A DNA stretch of 64,000 bases from Candidatus Poribacteria bacterium (GTDB lineage Bacteria > Poribacteria > WGA-4E > WGA-3G), in the NCBI GenBank assembly GCA_958295945.1, contig OY282386.1:3342204-3406203 (forward strand). The letters run 5' to 3'. The notes under the pieces were generated by a model that was not told the DNA's origin, searched no databases, and was given only the letters and a program-made list of their open reading frames with translations. Positions 1 to 8,575 of this stretch are shown one piece after another (position 1 is the first letter of the stretch; each line of letters opens with the position of its first letter). Both the position numbers and the translations under genes were made by a program.

Positions 1-90
1 TATTTTGGATTGATGGCGATTAACCAATTCGTTGAACGCCTCAACATCGCCTTCTACTGTTTTATGTACGTATACATCATCTGGAATCAT
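1..90 (-). CDS. ECF RNA polymerase sigma factor, N-terminal 30 residues only
   Basis: Reading the minus strand from an ATG at 88-90 gives 30 codons open to the window edge. The peptide contains the typical start of sigma region 2 (GDVEAFNELVNRHQ), the same pattern as in the complete ECF factor at 10531-11115 (GNHKAFDELVYRYQ). A ribosome binding site (AAGGTGGA) lies just upstream of the ATG. The rest of the gene, including region 4, is outside the window, so its group and target promoters cannot be judged. Confidence 0.8.
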   Translation of the reverse strand, partial: MIPDDVYVHKTVEGDVEAFNELVNRHQSKI

Positions 91-211
91 AAAAGTCCAC
101 CTTGGGCAAAGGTTATATATTATGTTGTGTCAAGATTTATTTTTCTTCAATTTATTTTTAGAATTATGACATGTTTTTGTGATTTATCAAATGTTAATAT
201 GATGACAGTAA

Positions 212-568
212 TTATTCATTAGTTTGTTCTTTTTCCAATTCCTCAAGAATTTGTGCAATAATAGGCTGCAGTGATGGGATTATATCCTTAACAGTATTCC
301 AGACAATCCTATAGTCAATATCATAATATGCATGAGTGAGTCTATCTCGCATTCCAGTCATTTGCCGCCATGGCACCTGAGTATATTTTTCGCGGATGGA
401 ATCAGGAATGTGCTTAGCTGCCTCACCTATCAACTCAAGCTTCTTAACAACTGCAGTAGTGGTCTTATCGTCGTGCCGGAACGTTTCAAAATCCATATCT
501 ATGATGAATTCGCATACAGCGGTCATTGCTACATGTATGTCTTTTACATAACGTCTTATATTTCTCAT
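212..568 (-). CDS. hepT: HepT-like HEPN domain toxin (DUF86)
   Basis: 118 residues, all-helical HEPN/DUF86 protein. The HepT catalytic motif R-x4-H is visible at residues 74-79 (RDRLTH), followed by tyrosines at 81-82, the position that is AMPylated in characterised HepT toxins. HepT is a metal-independent RNase kept inactive by its nucleotidyltransferase partner. Its ATG overlaps the stop of the upstream mntA by 4 nt (ATGA), so the two are translationally coupled with the antitoxin first. Sequence and length are normal for the family, so the pair looks intact. Function follows from family knowledge and neighbour identity. Confidence 0.88.
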   Translation of the reverse strand: MRNIRRYVKDIHVAMTAVCEFIIDMDFETFRHDDKTTTAVVKKLELIGEAAKHIPDSIREKYTQVPWRQMTGMRDRLTHAYYDIDYRIVWNTVKDIIPSLQPIIAQILEELEKEQTNE

Positions 569-852
569 AAACTAATCAAATCAATATATACATTTTCCTG
601 AATTTCATCTCGGAGCCCTCCACGTGTTACCACATCTACCTTACATCCCAGTTTATCTTCAAAAAACAGTTGAACACCAACTAGATCAAATAAAGTAGCA
701 CTAGCATCCAAATCTATCAAAAGATCCAAGTCACTATCAGGATTGTTGTCTCCCCTTGCATAAGACCCAAAGATACCTATTATTTCCGTTTTAAACTGCT
801 TTCGAATTTCATCCTTTTCCTTAGCAACTATTTTTTTTACTTCATCAATCAT
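565..852 (-). CDS. mntA: MntA-like minimal nucleotidyltransferase antitoxin
   Basis: 95 residues with the minimal nucleotidyltransferase signature GSYARGDNNPDSDLD at residues 29-43 (metal-binding Asp41 and Asp43) and a third acidic residue near position 73 (KVDVV). Family members transfer AMP to the HepT toxin and neutralise it. The ATG at 852 is preferred over an upstream TTG at 867 because a GAGGA ribosome binding site sits about 8-10 nt before it. It is the first gene of a two-gene operon with hepT. Such pairs act in stabilisation or anti-phage defence; nothing here shows which. Confidence 0.87.
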   Translation of the reverse strand: MIDEVKKIVAKEKDEIRKQFKTEIIGIFGSYARGDNNPDSDLDLLIDLDASATLFDLVGVQLFFEDKLGCKVDVVTRGGLRDEIQENVYIDLISL

Positions 853-894
853 GGTGTTATTCCTCAAATAATCAGATATTCCTACATGTCAGTT

Positions 895-2193
895 CTACTG
901 ATTCATAAGTTCTTCAATCGCATCAATTTCTTTGGGAACTGCATCTGTTAGTACTTCATAACCATCTTCTGTGACGAGGATGTCGTCCTCAATGCGGATG
1001 CCGATGCCGAGATATTCAGGTGGAACTTTTTTCGTGCCTTCCGCGATGTATAGTCCGGGTTCAATCGTGATGACCATACCGGGTTCAAAAGTTTTGTATT
1101 CCCCTTCTGCGTCGCGCACGCAATTCACATCGTGCACATCTAAACCGAGCATGTGACCGATACGATACATATAAAATTGCTTGTATGCCTCTTTTTTGAT
1201 TAGTTTCTTCGCTTTACCCTTTAATAGTCCGAGTCGTAGCATACCATCTGTCAGTAATTCTATAGACTTCTGATGTGGTTCATCTATAGATACACCGGGT
1301 CGTATAGTGTCAATAATTGCATAATGAGCATCCAGAACTATTTGATATATTTCTCTTTGTGCTTCGGTAAAGGTGCCGTTGACAGGGAAGGTACGTGTTA
1401 CATCCCCACAATAGCGTTTATATTCTGCCCCCGCATCAATCAGTACAAGCGTATTATCTTTGATTTGGCAGTTATTTGTTGTATAGTGAAGAGTGGTTGC
1501 ATTTCCACCGCTTGCGACGATTGTTGGAAAGGCTGTGCCGTTTGCACCACTGCTACGGAATGTTGCGTCAACAATACCCTCCAATTCGTATTCGTACATA
1601 CCCGGTTGGGCTGCTACCATTGCTGCGATATGTCCGTCGACGGTGATGTTGGTTGCCTGCCGAATCCGTTCTAATTCTGTGTCGTTTTTGATTAGTCGCA
1701 TTTCACTGAGAATGGGACTGGGGTCAACAAGCGTATTAATACCCTTTCCTGTGCGTATGTGGGATCTGACACCTTGCTTAAAGTGGGAAAGTATTTGTGA
1801 ATCCACGTGAGAATTTGAACCGAGTGTGTAATATAGTTTTTTTGCATTTTTTAGGTATTTACTGATGCGTTTGTTGAACTTTTCTATAGAATATGCCTTG
1901 TCTGCGCCGTAGTGTTCACAAGCATCTTTCACGCCGACCCGCTTCCCATTCCATATTTCTGCTTTTTCGTCTTTTGGGAGAACGAAAAGAATATATTGAT
2001 TTTTTTTCTTGTCAGGAGCTATCACGCAGATTGATTCCGGTTCTTCAAAACCTGTGAGGTAGTAAAAGTTCGGATCGGGATTATAGTTATATTCTGTATC
2101 GTGATTTCGCATTGCTGCGGGTGCGTTTGCAAAGATTGCGACACTGTCGGATTCCATCTGTTCAATGAAGTTTTTGCGATTATCTATATGCAT
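895..2193 (-). CDS. pepP: Xaa-Pro aminopeptidase (M24B, PepP-like)
   Basis: 432 residues, close to the normal length of bacterial aminopeptidase P. The N-terminal half (1-175) is the creatinase-like domain with the PepP-like stretch YNPDPNFYYLTGFEEPE. The pita-bread catalytic domain carries all five dimetal ligands: Asp253 (LIDAGAE), Asp264 (GDVTRTFP), His347 (GHMLGLDVHD), Glu378 (TIEPGLY) and Glu402 (RIEDDILVT). It removes N-terminal residues next to proline in the cytoplasm, probably for peptide turnover. The ATG at 2193 has an AGGA ribosome binding site 8 nt upstream. It is a single gene, not obviously in an operon with mntA/hepT. Confidence 0.93.
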   Translation of the reverse strand: MHIDNRKNFIEQMESDSVAIFANAPAAMRNHDTEYNYNPDPNFYYLTGFEEPESICVIAPDKKKNQYILFVLPKDEKAEIWNGKRVGVKDACEHYGADKAYSIEKFNKRISKYLKNAKKLYYTLGSNSHVDSQILSHFKQGVRSHIRTGKGINTLVDPSPILSEMRLIKNDTELERIRQATNITVDGHIAAMVAAQPGMYEYELEGIVDATFRSSGANGTAFPTIVASGGNATTLHYTTNNCQIKDNTLVLIDAGAEYKRYCGDVTRTFPVNGTFTEAQREIYQIVLDAHYAIIDTIRPGVSIDEPHQKSIELLTDGMLRLGLLKGKAKKLIKKEAYKQFYMYRIGHMLGLDVHDVNCVRDAEGEYKTFEPGMVITIEPGLYIAEGTKKVPPEYLGIGIRIEDDILVTEDGYEVLTDAVPKEIDAIEELMNQ

Positions 2194-2326
2194 ACTGTTT
2201 TCCTAAATACAAGAATGACTCTGTTGAGTTTGGATATTATTTCAGAACAAACTGATTATAAGTCTTTGATTATGTAAACATTGCAAGGCACGAAGACCTC
2301 GCGCTACAATTCAAGTAGATGTGGAA

Positions 2327-3310
2327 TCAGAGATAACTAATAGGTGTTCCTAATTTTCCAATAATGCCGCCGCTTGCGACCATTGGATATATTGGATGGG
2401 ACCAGAAAACACCTGCTTCTGGTGCTCTAACAACATCCGTAACATTTCCGAACACATCTCGGATTTCGGCTATTGTTTGCTGTGCTTGTAGTTGATCATA
2501 TAGTTTTGCTTTGTAGTAGACAAATCCACCTTTATTGCTGACGATTGTGATAAACTTATTGACGACAATCTGTTTATCAGGTATTTCTGGTGTACCCTCA
2601 ATAAAACGGTAGTGTTTTAGGACGTTTAACACACCATGAACCCCTTTGTTGATGCTTGTAGTATCCCATCCGTATGTGCCCCCGAGTTCTGGGTCTATAG
2701 TCGGTATTCCGATGTCAGGAGCTGCTTGTGCAAGTTGTCCTTTCGGTCCTCTTTGATCCAGAATATAGCCTATTCCGAATACCTTTGCTAATTCCATGCA
2801 GGCACTATGGCAATCGTGTTTCTTGCTTACTCGCACACGTACTTCATCAATCATCGGTTGAACGCCTCCTTGATGAATGTCAATGCAGTAGTCAGCGTTT
2901 TGAATAGCCTTTTCAAACAAGAGATGTGCAATACGTTGGCTTGATGTGCCTTCTGGTCGTCCGGGAAAACAACGGTTCATTTTGACGTTGTCCACGGGAC
3001 TATATGCTTGTTTAGCGTGGAAAGCGTGAACGTTGACAACTGGCACGATAATAAGTCTTCCACTTAAGCTTTCTGGTGTGATATGGTTCAATATTTCGTG
3101 AATAACGGCGATACCGTTGAGTTCGTTTCCATCACTTATTGCTTGAAGGTATAAGGTTTTTCCCGTTTGTTTTCCGTTAACGAGGACAATAGGTATACGT
3201 ATCGGTGTGCCATCTGGCATGGTTCCTGCGGATAAATGTCCTTCTACTTTGGTGCCGGGTTCGGCAACTAAATCACAGACTTCCAATTTGTGTGTGTTGT
3301 TTGTGTGCAT
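2327..3310 (-). CDS. Succinylglutamate desuccinylase/aspartoacylase family deacylase
   Basis: About 327 residues from the chosen start. The zinc carboxypeptidase-like (M14-type) AstE/aspartoacylase fold is recognised from the block AISDGNELNG near the N-terminus, the block VVNVHAFHAKQAYSP, the arginine-rich NRCFPGRPEGTSSQR and the block DYCIDIHQGG, whose His would be a zinc ligand. The usual HGxE motif reads SDGNE, with Asp in place of His, which occurs in a branch of uncharacterised members. The frame stays open to 3430, but conserved sequence starts after the ATG at 3310; a purine-rich stretch lies about 16 nt before it, so the start is uncertain. The substrate is unknown (an N-acyl amino acid or a related amide). 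Confidence 0.82.
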   Translation of the reverse strand: MHTNNTHKLEVCDLVAEPGTKVEGHLSAGTMPDGTPIRIPIVLVNGKQTGKTLYLQAISDGNELNGIAVIHEILNHITPESLSGRLIIVPVVNVHAFHAKQAYSPVDNVKMNRCFPGRPEGTSSQRIAHLLFEKAIQNADYCIDIHQGGVQPMIDEVRVRVSKKHDCHSACMELAKVFGIGYILDQRGPKGQLAQAAPDIGIPTIDPELGGTYGWDTTSINKGVHGVLNVLKHYRFIEGTPEIPDKQIVVNKFITIVSNKGGFVYYKAKLYDQLQAQQTIAEIRDVFGNVTDVVRAPEAGVFWSHPIYPMVASGGIIGKLGTPISYL

Positions 3311-3443
3311 TCGGTTATGTGAAGATTTCCTTTGTTTGGCAAATTGTGTATCATTAATATAGCAGAATGAAGTGCAGATGTCAACATGGAATTGGTGTAG
3401 GCCAGGGTATTCAATTGTCACTATGTTCACTTGTTGGAGGGAT

Positions 3444-3472
3444 TTGACATTTTGATCAATCTGTGATATATT
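3444..3472 (+). promoter_or_regulatory. Predicted sigma-70 type promoter for the SDR gene
   Basis: TTGACA at 3444-3449, a 17-nt spacer and TATATT at 3467-3472, about 108 nt before the ATG of the SDR gene. It lies in the divergent gap between the minus-strand deacylase and the plus-strand SDR. Confidence 0.55.
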
Positions 3473-3579
3473 TCTTTATCATGCAGGAATGGGTGGGAGA
3501 TCTTCTGTGTCCTTGTTTTTTTACACTCTCCAGTTAGTTTTACCCCGAGAACATTGTAATGACAATAAAGGAAAAGATA

Positions 3580-4341
3580 ATGCGATTGAAAGATAAGGTT
3601 GTATTGATCGGTGGTGCGGGTTCAAATATGAGTCGTGCAACGGCACTTCTTTTTGCGCAAGAAGGTGCAAAGGTTGCACTTGCGGCACGCACGACAGAAA
3701 AGATGGAAGAAACCGCAGGACGTATTCGTGATAATGGTGGTGATGTGTATATGCATCAGACCGATTTGACAGATTCCGCTCAAGTTGATGCACTCATTGA
3801 TTTAGTAGTTTCAGAGTATGGTGGAGTTGATTGCTTTATCCATGCAGCGGGTGGTTTTTTCTCAACCGAGCACGATATTACGTCTATGGATCCCGAGTAT
3901 TGGGATGGTGCGTTGCAAAATAATCTGCGGACGCTCTTCAATCCTGTTCGTCTACTTGTGCCGATATTGGAGAAACGGGGTGGTGGTTGTATTATCACGA
4001 TTTCAGCGGGTGCGCGTGTTCGTCAGGATGCTAACGCTGCTTATGCTGCTGCAAAGGCAGGGATGGTAGCAACTGCGAAGAACCTTGCGAAAGAACTATA
4101 TGATAAAAATATCCGTGTCCATGCTTTATGTCCTGGTATTATCTGGGACCCTTTGCCGGATGGAGAAATCACCCCGGTTGAAACCCAGTTAGAACGTCTT
4201 GGTAATCCTATTGATGTGGCGTATAGTGCGTTGTGGCTCTGCTCGGATGAGGCTGCGTGGGTGACTGGGTTGGAGTTGACGATTGATGGAGGAGATTCGT
4301 TGTTTATTGATTCACCAAGTCGTAGGAAGGTTTTGGAGTGA
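3580..4341 (+). CDS. Short-chain dehydrogenase/reductase
   Basis: 253 residues, typical classical SDR length. The Rossmann cofactor loop GGAGSNMSR sits at residues 11-19; the canonical TGxxxGxG is altered at its first and last positions. Catalytic residues are Ser142 (ISAGAR), Tyr155 and Lys159 (YAAAK), with Asn114/115 in the NNL stretch; the C-terminus has the usual TGLELTIDGG. It should oxidise or reduce a small alcohol or ketone with NAD(P)(H); the substrate cannot be read from sequence. The ATG at 3580 is chosen because AAGGA lies about 8 nt upstream; an in-frame ATG at 3559 has only a weak site. Confidence 0.9.
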   Translation: MRLKDKVVLIGGAGSNMSRATALLFAQEGAKVALAARTTEKMEETAGRIRDNGGDVYMHQTDLTDSAQVDALIDLVVSEYGGVDCFIHAAGGFFSTEHDITSMDPEYWDGALQNNLRTLFNPVRLLVPILEKRGGGCIITISAGARVRQDANAAYAAAKAGMVATAKNLAKELYDKNIRVHALCPGIIWDPLPDGEITPVETQLERLGNPIDVAYSALWLCSDEAAWVTGLELTIDGGDSLFIDSPSRRKVLE

Positions 4342-4416
4342 TATTGGTTTTGTGATGTGATGATTGATGTGTAAGTATTTGATACAAATATGATTGTTAA
4401 AACAGAAGGTTTGTAT

Positions 4417-4445
4417 TTGACACACACACTTTTATTTGCTAAACT
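4417..4445 (+). promoter_or_regulatory. Predicted promoter upstream of the TRAP permease
   Basis: TTGACA at 4417-4422, a 17-nt spacer and TAAACT at 4440-4445. The next plus-strand gene starts near 4835, and a 329-bp palindromic element (4480-4808) lies between, so the element probably inserted into the leader of the TRAP permease transcript. Confidence 0.45.
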
Positions 4446-4479
4446 ATAAAGCAAGTTCTATGTAGACGTAAGATGTGAT

Positions 4480-4808
4480 GGGTGTGTAAAGTATTTGTCA
4501 CCGTAGACGTCAATTCAAGTGAAAGACATGTAACCTATTGTAGGACCAAATCAAGTAATCAACGGTATGAACGCCTGTAGGCGTTCCCCCAAATCAACGC
4601 CAAATGCGCCAAATCAACGGTATGAATGCCATTGAGGCATTCCCCGTGTGGCATTTGTCGGGTATGAATGCCATTAGACGAATACGCGTCTGGTATTCCC
4701 CGGGTCTCTGTGCCCCGCCATTCCTTGTCCTGTAAGGCAACGGACGGGCACAGAGACCCGCCCCTACAATTCATGGTGAGAAGTTAGTGACAAAATCTTT
4801 ACACACCG
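4480..4808. mobile_element. MITE-like element with GGGTGTGT termini and 9-bp target duplication
   Basis: The ends are inverted repeats: 4481-4501 pairs with 4787-4807 with only two mismatches in 21 bases. AGATGTGAT is directly repeated on both sides (4471-4479 and 4809-4817), as expected for a 9-bp target-site duplication. There is no coding sequence inside. The interior holds several hairpins: GAACGCC/GGCGTTC, GAATGCC/GGCATTC, and a long pair built on GGGTCTCTGTGCCC and its complement at about 4705-4760. The right end (GTTAGTGACAAAA) and GGGTCTCTGTG are shared with the copy at 25687-25863. It occupies most of the 493-bp gap between the SDR gene and the TRAP permease. Confidence 0.8.
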
Positions 4809-4834
4809 AGATGTGATGACACTATAGACCTACT

Positions 4835-6883
4835 TTGAAATCATCATGCCGCAACTCATCAAAACTCCTCAATAAAAGGTCAGGATCGCTTCCTGTTTTG
4901 AAACAGATAAAACCCTCCCTCATTCTACCTGTTGCGGTAATACTATGTCTCTTTATCCTGTCCGAAGTCAACTATCCATTGTTGAAACCGCAGTCAGCAT
5001 TAGCACTCTTTGCAATGTTTGGGTTAATAGTTGTCTTTTTGAAATACCCACTTCATCCTCAACTTGCTGATAATGTTATCTGCAATATTCTTGATTTTGT
5101 ATTGATAGGTGGTGTGATTTTCAGTTTCGGTTATGTAGTTATTCAAACGGAACCGATGTTTGAAAGATTTTGGTTGAGCGACAGATTTCTTGGGGATCGC
5201 GCATCAGCAGAACACATTTTAGATTTCTATGTTGGTGGCTTCGGACTTATTTTAATTTTAGAGGCAACTCGACGTTCTATCGGCATTACCCTACCATTAC
5301 TCGCCATCGTATTCCTACTCTACGCAAGTTTTGGTCAGTATCTACCCAGTTGGTTATTTCCACATCGTGGGTATTCCATCAAACGGATTATCAGTCAAAC
5401 ATTCCTGCATGGTGGTGTGTTTGGTGTCGCCCTCCGTGTGATGTTCACGTATGTATTTCTGTTTGTGTTGTTTGGGACATTTCTGGAACGCACTGGTGCG
5501 ACAGCTTATATTCTGAATTTGGCAAGACGGATATTCGGGACAAGCACTGGTAGTCCAGCAAAGGTGGCAGTGATTGGCAGTGGAATGATGGGGTCTCTGT
5601 CCGGTTCTGCAGTTGCAAACACAGCAACAACCGGGACATTCACAATTCCGTTGATGCGGAGTGTAGGTTTCAAACCTGAAATTGCAGGAGGCATTGAAGC
5701 AGCGGCAAGTTCGGGTGGTGCGTTAGTTCCACCCATAATGGGTGCAGCTGCCTACATGATGTTAGAAATTGTCCAACCTACTGTCACCTATTTAGAGATC
5801 ATCAGAGCAGCACTTTTGCCAGCAATACTATATTACACCGCCCTTCTACTCATCGTGCATTTTTACGCAAAACGAACCATTAATGTGACAACAAAGTCTA
5901 ATCAAACAATGGAAACGACCAATGAAAATGGTGATTCAGAGCATGAGGGTGTAAATGATAAATCCACTGAAAAACTTCCCATCATGCAAGGTGTCGTGTT
6001 TTTTGCGGCGTTTTTCACCTTGATTCTTATTTTGCTGATGGGAGCAACACCGTTCCGTGCGGTCAGTTGGAGTTTGTTGGTCGTTTTAATTGTCAGTCTA
6101 TTTCATGCAAAGACACGCGTGGGTGTATCAGGTGTTTTCAAGGCGATGGAAAACGCAGGACATAGCGGGGTGTCGTTGATAGCAGCTGCTTCTTGTGTAG
6201 GCGTTATTCTCGGTGTTGTTACACTTACAGGTGTCGGTTCTAAATTGCCGAGAGTTCTCCTGCCACTTGCTGAAACGAACTTGTTACTTGCTTTGTTTCT
6301 GCTCATGATTTCAACTATCATATTAGGCATGGGACTCCCATCCTCAGTGTGTTATCTGTTGATGGCAATTTTGGTCGGTCCGGTGTTGCTTGACTTAGGG
6401 GTTGTTCCACTTGCTGCGCACTTCTTTATCTTTTATTTCGGAATGATGTCAATGGTTACGCCACCCGTTGCACTGGCTGCATATACTGCTGCTGCGATTG
6501 CGAATTCTGGTATCATGCAGACTGCGTTCACTGCTTTTCGTTTTGCACTTGTGGGTTTTGCATTACCCTATGCGTTTGTGCTGCGACCGGAATTGCTATG
6601 GCTCAGTGCGGAGGGTGGTAGTCCGCAATTATGGATTATTTTTGTCAATCTCTTCTGGACATTAGCTGGTACTGTGTTTTTTGCATCAAGTGTTGCTGGT
6701 TACGCATTTAAGGATATATCAGTGTGGGAACGTTGCGTGATGTTTGTTGCTGCAGCACTGCTCTTTTTTACCCCTACTGACCTGAATTTAATGTGGATAC
6801 ATGGGATAACGTTGCTTGCATGTGTTTTTATCTTTTACTATAATTGGCGTAATCGTGAGGTGACACATGAAAACTACACATAG
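4835..6883 (+). CDS. TRAP transporter fused permease (DctQM type)
   Basis: Up to 682 residues. The N-terminal part (to about residue 170) is a four-helix DctQ-like small permease, followed by the large DctM-like 12-helix part with the conserved stretch GSMMGSLSGSAVANTATTG-like block around 5570-5640 and GLPSSVCYLL later. The fused form imports organic acids or sugar-acid-like compounds using an ion gradient together with a periplasmic binding protein. No binding protein gene is adjacent; a DctP gene lies 23 kb away at 29715. A TTG at 4835 opens the frame, without a clear ribosome binding site; a TTG near 4898 is an alternative. It overlaps the next gene by 17 nt. Confidence 0.88.
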   Translation: MKSSCRNSSKLLNKRSGSLPVLKQIKPSLILPVAVILCLFILSEVNYPLLKPQSALALFAMFGLIVVFLKYPLHPQLADNVICNILDFVLIGGVIFSFGYVVIQTEPMFERFWLSDRFLGDRASAEHILDFYVGGFGLILILEATRRSIGITLPLLAIVFLLYASFGQYLPSWLFPHRGYSIKRIISQTFLHGGVFGVALRVMFTYVFLFVLFGTFLERTGATAYILNLARRIFGTSTGSPAKVAVIGSGMMGSLSGSAVANTATTGTFTIPLMRSVGFKPEIAGGIEAAASSGGALVPPIMGAAAYMMLEIVQPTVTYLEIIRAALLPAILYYTALLLIVHFYAKRTINVTTKSNQTMETTNENGDSEHEGVNDKSTEKLPIMQGVVFFAAFFTLILILLMGATPFRAVSWSLLVVLIVSLFHAKTRVGVSGVFKAMENAGHSGVSLIAAASCVGVILGVVTLTGVGSKLPRVLLPLAETNLLLALFLLMISTIILGMGLPSSVCYLLMAILVGPVLLDLGVVPLAAHFFIFYFGMMSMVTPPVALAAYTAAAIANSGIMQTAFTAFRFALVGFALPYAFVLRPELLWLSAEGGSPQLWIIFVNLFWTLAGTVFFASSVAGYAFKDISVWERCVMFVAAALLFFTPTDLNLMWIHGITLLACVFIFYYNWRNREVTHENYT

Positions 6884-7061
6884 ATGGATTCTATATCTAT
6901 TATTGGTGGTTCTGTTTATTCTTCATAACGATTTTTGGTTCTGGGGAACATTTGAAATCGTCTTAGGACTACCTATAGGATTGCTATACCACATCCTCTT
7001 CTGCTTCGCTGCTTCTGTGCTAATGTATTCGCTCGTCAAATTTATGTGGAGAGAGAAATGA
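6867..7061 (+). CDS. DUF3311 small membrane protein
   Basis: 64 residues with two transmembrane helices (about 8-20 and 34-56) and the motif HNDFWFWG between them, characteristic of DUF3311, a small protein encoded just before sodium:solute symporters. It probably acts as a small subunit of that symporter. It starts inside the end of the TRAP permease gene and its stop overlaps the symporter ATG (ATGA), so all three genes are coupled. Confidence 0.82.
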   Translation: MKTTHRWILYLLLVVLFILHNDFWFWGTFEIVLGLPIGLLYHILFCFAASVLMYSLVKFMWREK

Positions 7062-8518
7062 TCCTGGCAGTCATTATTATCTATCTTGCATTAGTGCTGA
7101 GTCTCGGTATCCTGAGCCACAAGTTCTTCCGAAACACAGGTGAAGATTACTTTGTTGCGAGCCGTAACATTAGTTGGTTCATGCTGTTGATGTCTCTCTT
7201 TGGGACACACATGACAGCATTTTCTATCCTTGGTGCTTCTGGAGAAGCGTACCGTAGAGGCATTGGTGTCTTTGCATTGATGGCATCCTCATCTGCGATC
7301 ATTGTTCCTTGTGTGTTTCTGTTCATAGGCACACGATTGTGGAAAATTGGAAAGAAGTTCGGATATGTCACACAAGTTCAATTCTTTCGTGATCGATGGG
7401 AATCCAACGGGTTGGGATTACTGCTCTTTATTGTGTTAGTGCTGTTACTCATACCTTATCTACTGATTGGTGTTATGGGTGGTGGCGATACAATATCTAA
7501 GATTACAGAGAATGCAATTCCGCAGTGGGTAGGTGGGTTATTGATTTCTGCCGTTGTGCTGTGCTATGTGACATATAGTGGTATGCGTGGCACTGCGTGG
7601 GTCAACACATTTCAAACACTAGTTTTCATGATTCTCGGTGGTGTTACCTTTGTTGTTATCATATATCGTATGGGTGGTTTTTCCACCGCACTATCCAAAG
7701 TTGACACAAGTTTATTAAGACAAGCAGACCACATAAAGCCTTTGGAACTGTTGACTTATACGTGTATTCCGTTATCAGTCGGGATGTTTCCTCACATCTT
7801 TTCACACTGCCTTACAGCGAAAGACGTAGGTACATTCCGTTATCCGATTATCTTATATCCGGTGTGTATTGCCATTGTGTGGGTGCCGAGTGTTCTACTT
7901 GGCATATTGGGTAATGCGGATTTCCCCGCATTAAAAGGACCGGAAGTCAACAGCGTCCTGATTCAGATGATTCGTCAACACGCGCCGGGTGTTTTAGCGG
8001 GATTTTTGGGTGCAGGTGTCTTTGCCGCAATCATGTCGTCACTTGATTCACAGACACTCTCTCTTGGGAGCATGTTTACGAATGACATCGTGCGTCCTTA
8101 CCTCAGAAAAGGTGGAAAAGAACAGATGACAGAAAAACAACAGGTATGGGTCGGACGGATATTTGTGATTGTTATCATCAGTATAACTTATATTATATCT
8201 CTAATTGCGAAACCGAGTATTTTCAGGTTAGCAATATGGTCTTTCACAGGTTTCTCAGGTCTTTTCCCCATAGTAGTTGCAGCACTATTCTGGAAGGGAA
8301 GTACTAAGCACGGTGTACTTGCTTCAATATTCAGTGTCATTCTGCTGTGGCTTTATTTCTTTCTACGATACTGGCAGACTTCTGGATATACTGTAGGTGG
8401 AACAGGAATTATGCCAGTTGCTGTTATCATACTTGTGTCTACAACAACCTTAATAATTGTTTCTCTAATCACAAAACCACCTTCATCTGAAACGATTGAT
8501 AGATATTTCAATACATGA
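7058..8518 (+). CDS. Sodium:solute symporter (SSS family)
   Basis: 486 residues with about 13 transmembrane helices. SSS features include the N-terminal YFVASRNISWFMLLMSLFGT stretch, GGGDTISKIT, and FAAIMSSLDSQTLSLGSMF in the core helices. It should import an organic substrate with sodium; the substrate is unknown. The ATG at 7058 is chosen because it overlaps the DUF3311 stop by 4 nt and has GGAGAGAG upstream; a GTG four codons earlier is possible. The TRAP permease, DUF3311 and SSS arrangement puts two import systems in one transcript. Confidence 0.9.
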   Translation: MILAVIIIYLALVLSLGILSHKFFRNTGEDYFVASRNISWFMLLMSLFGTHMTAFSILGASGEAYRRGIGVFALMASSSAIIVPCVFLFIGTRLWKIGKKFGYVTQVQFFRDRWESNGLGLLLFIVLVLLLIPYLLIGVMGGGDTISKITENAIPQWVGGLLISAVVLCYVTYSGMRGTAWVNTFQTLVFMILGGVTFVVIIYRMGGFSTALSKVDTSLLRQADHIKPLELLTYTCIPLSVGMFPHIFSHCLTAKDVGTFRYPIILYPVCIAIVWVPSVLLGILGNADFPALKGPEVNSVLIQMIRQHAPGVLAGFLGAGVFAAIMSSLDSQTLSLGSMFTNDIVRPYLRKGGKEQMTEKQQVWVGRIFVIVIISITYIISLIAKPSIFRLAIWSFTGFSGLFPIVVAALFWKGSTKHGVLASIFSVILLWLYFFLRYWQTSGYTVGGTGIMPVAVIILVSTTTLIIVSLITKPPSSETIDRYFNT

Positions 8519-8575
8519 TATGTGAAAGGATATTTGCCAAGTTATACGCTATTATTCTTGTTGCAAAGATAAAAC

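Noticed and set aside
10-222. 70-residue frame on the plus strand at the window start
   Set aside because: It lies opposite the sigma factor start and has no ribosome binding site; the sequence shows no family pattern.
3521-3793. His-rich frame on the minus strand opposite the SDR gene
   Set aside because: It overlaps a clear gene in the other direction and is a composition artefact.
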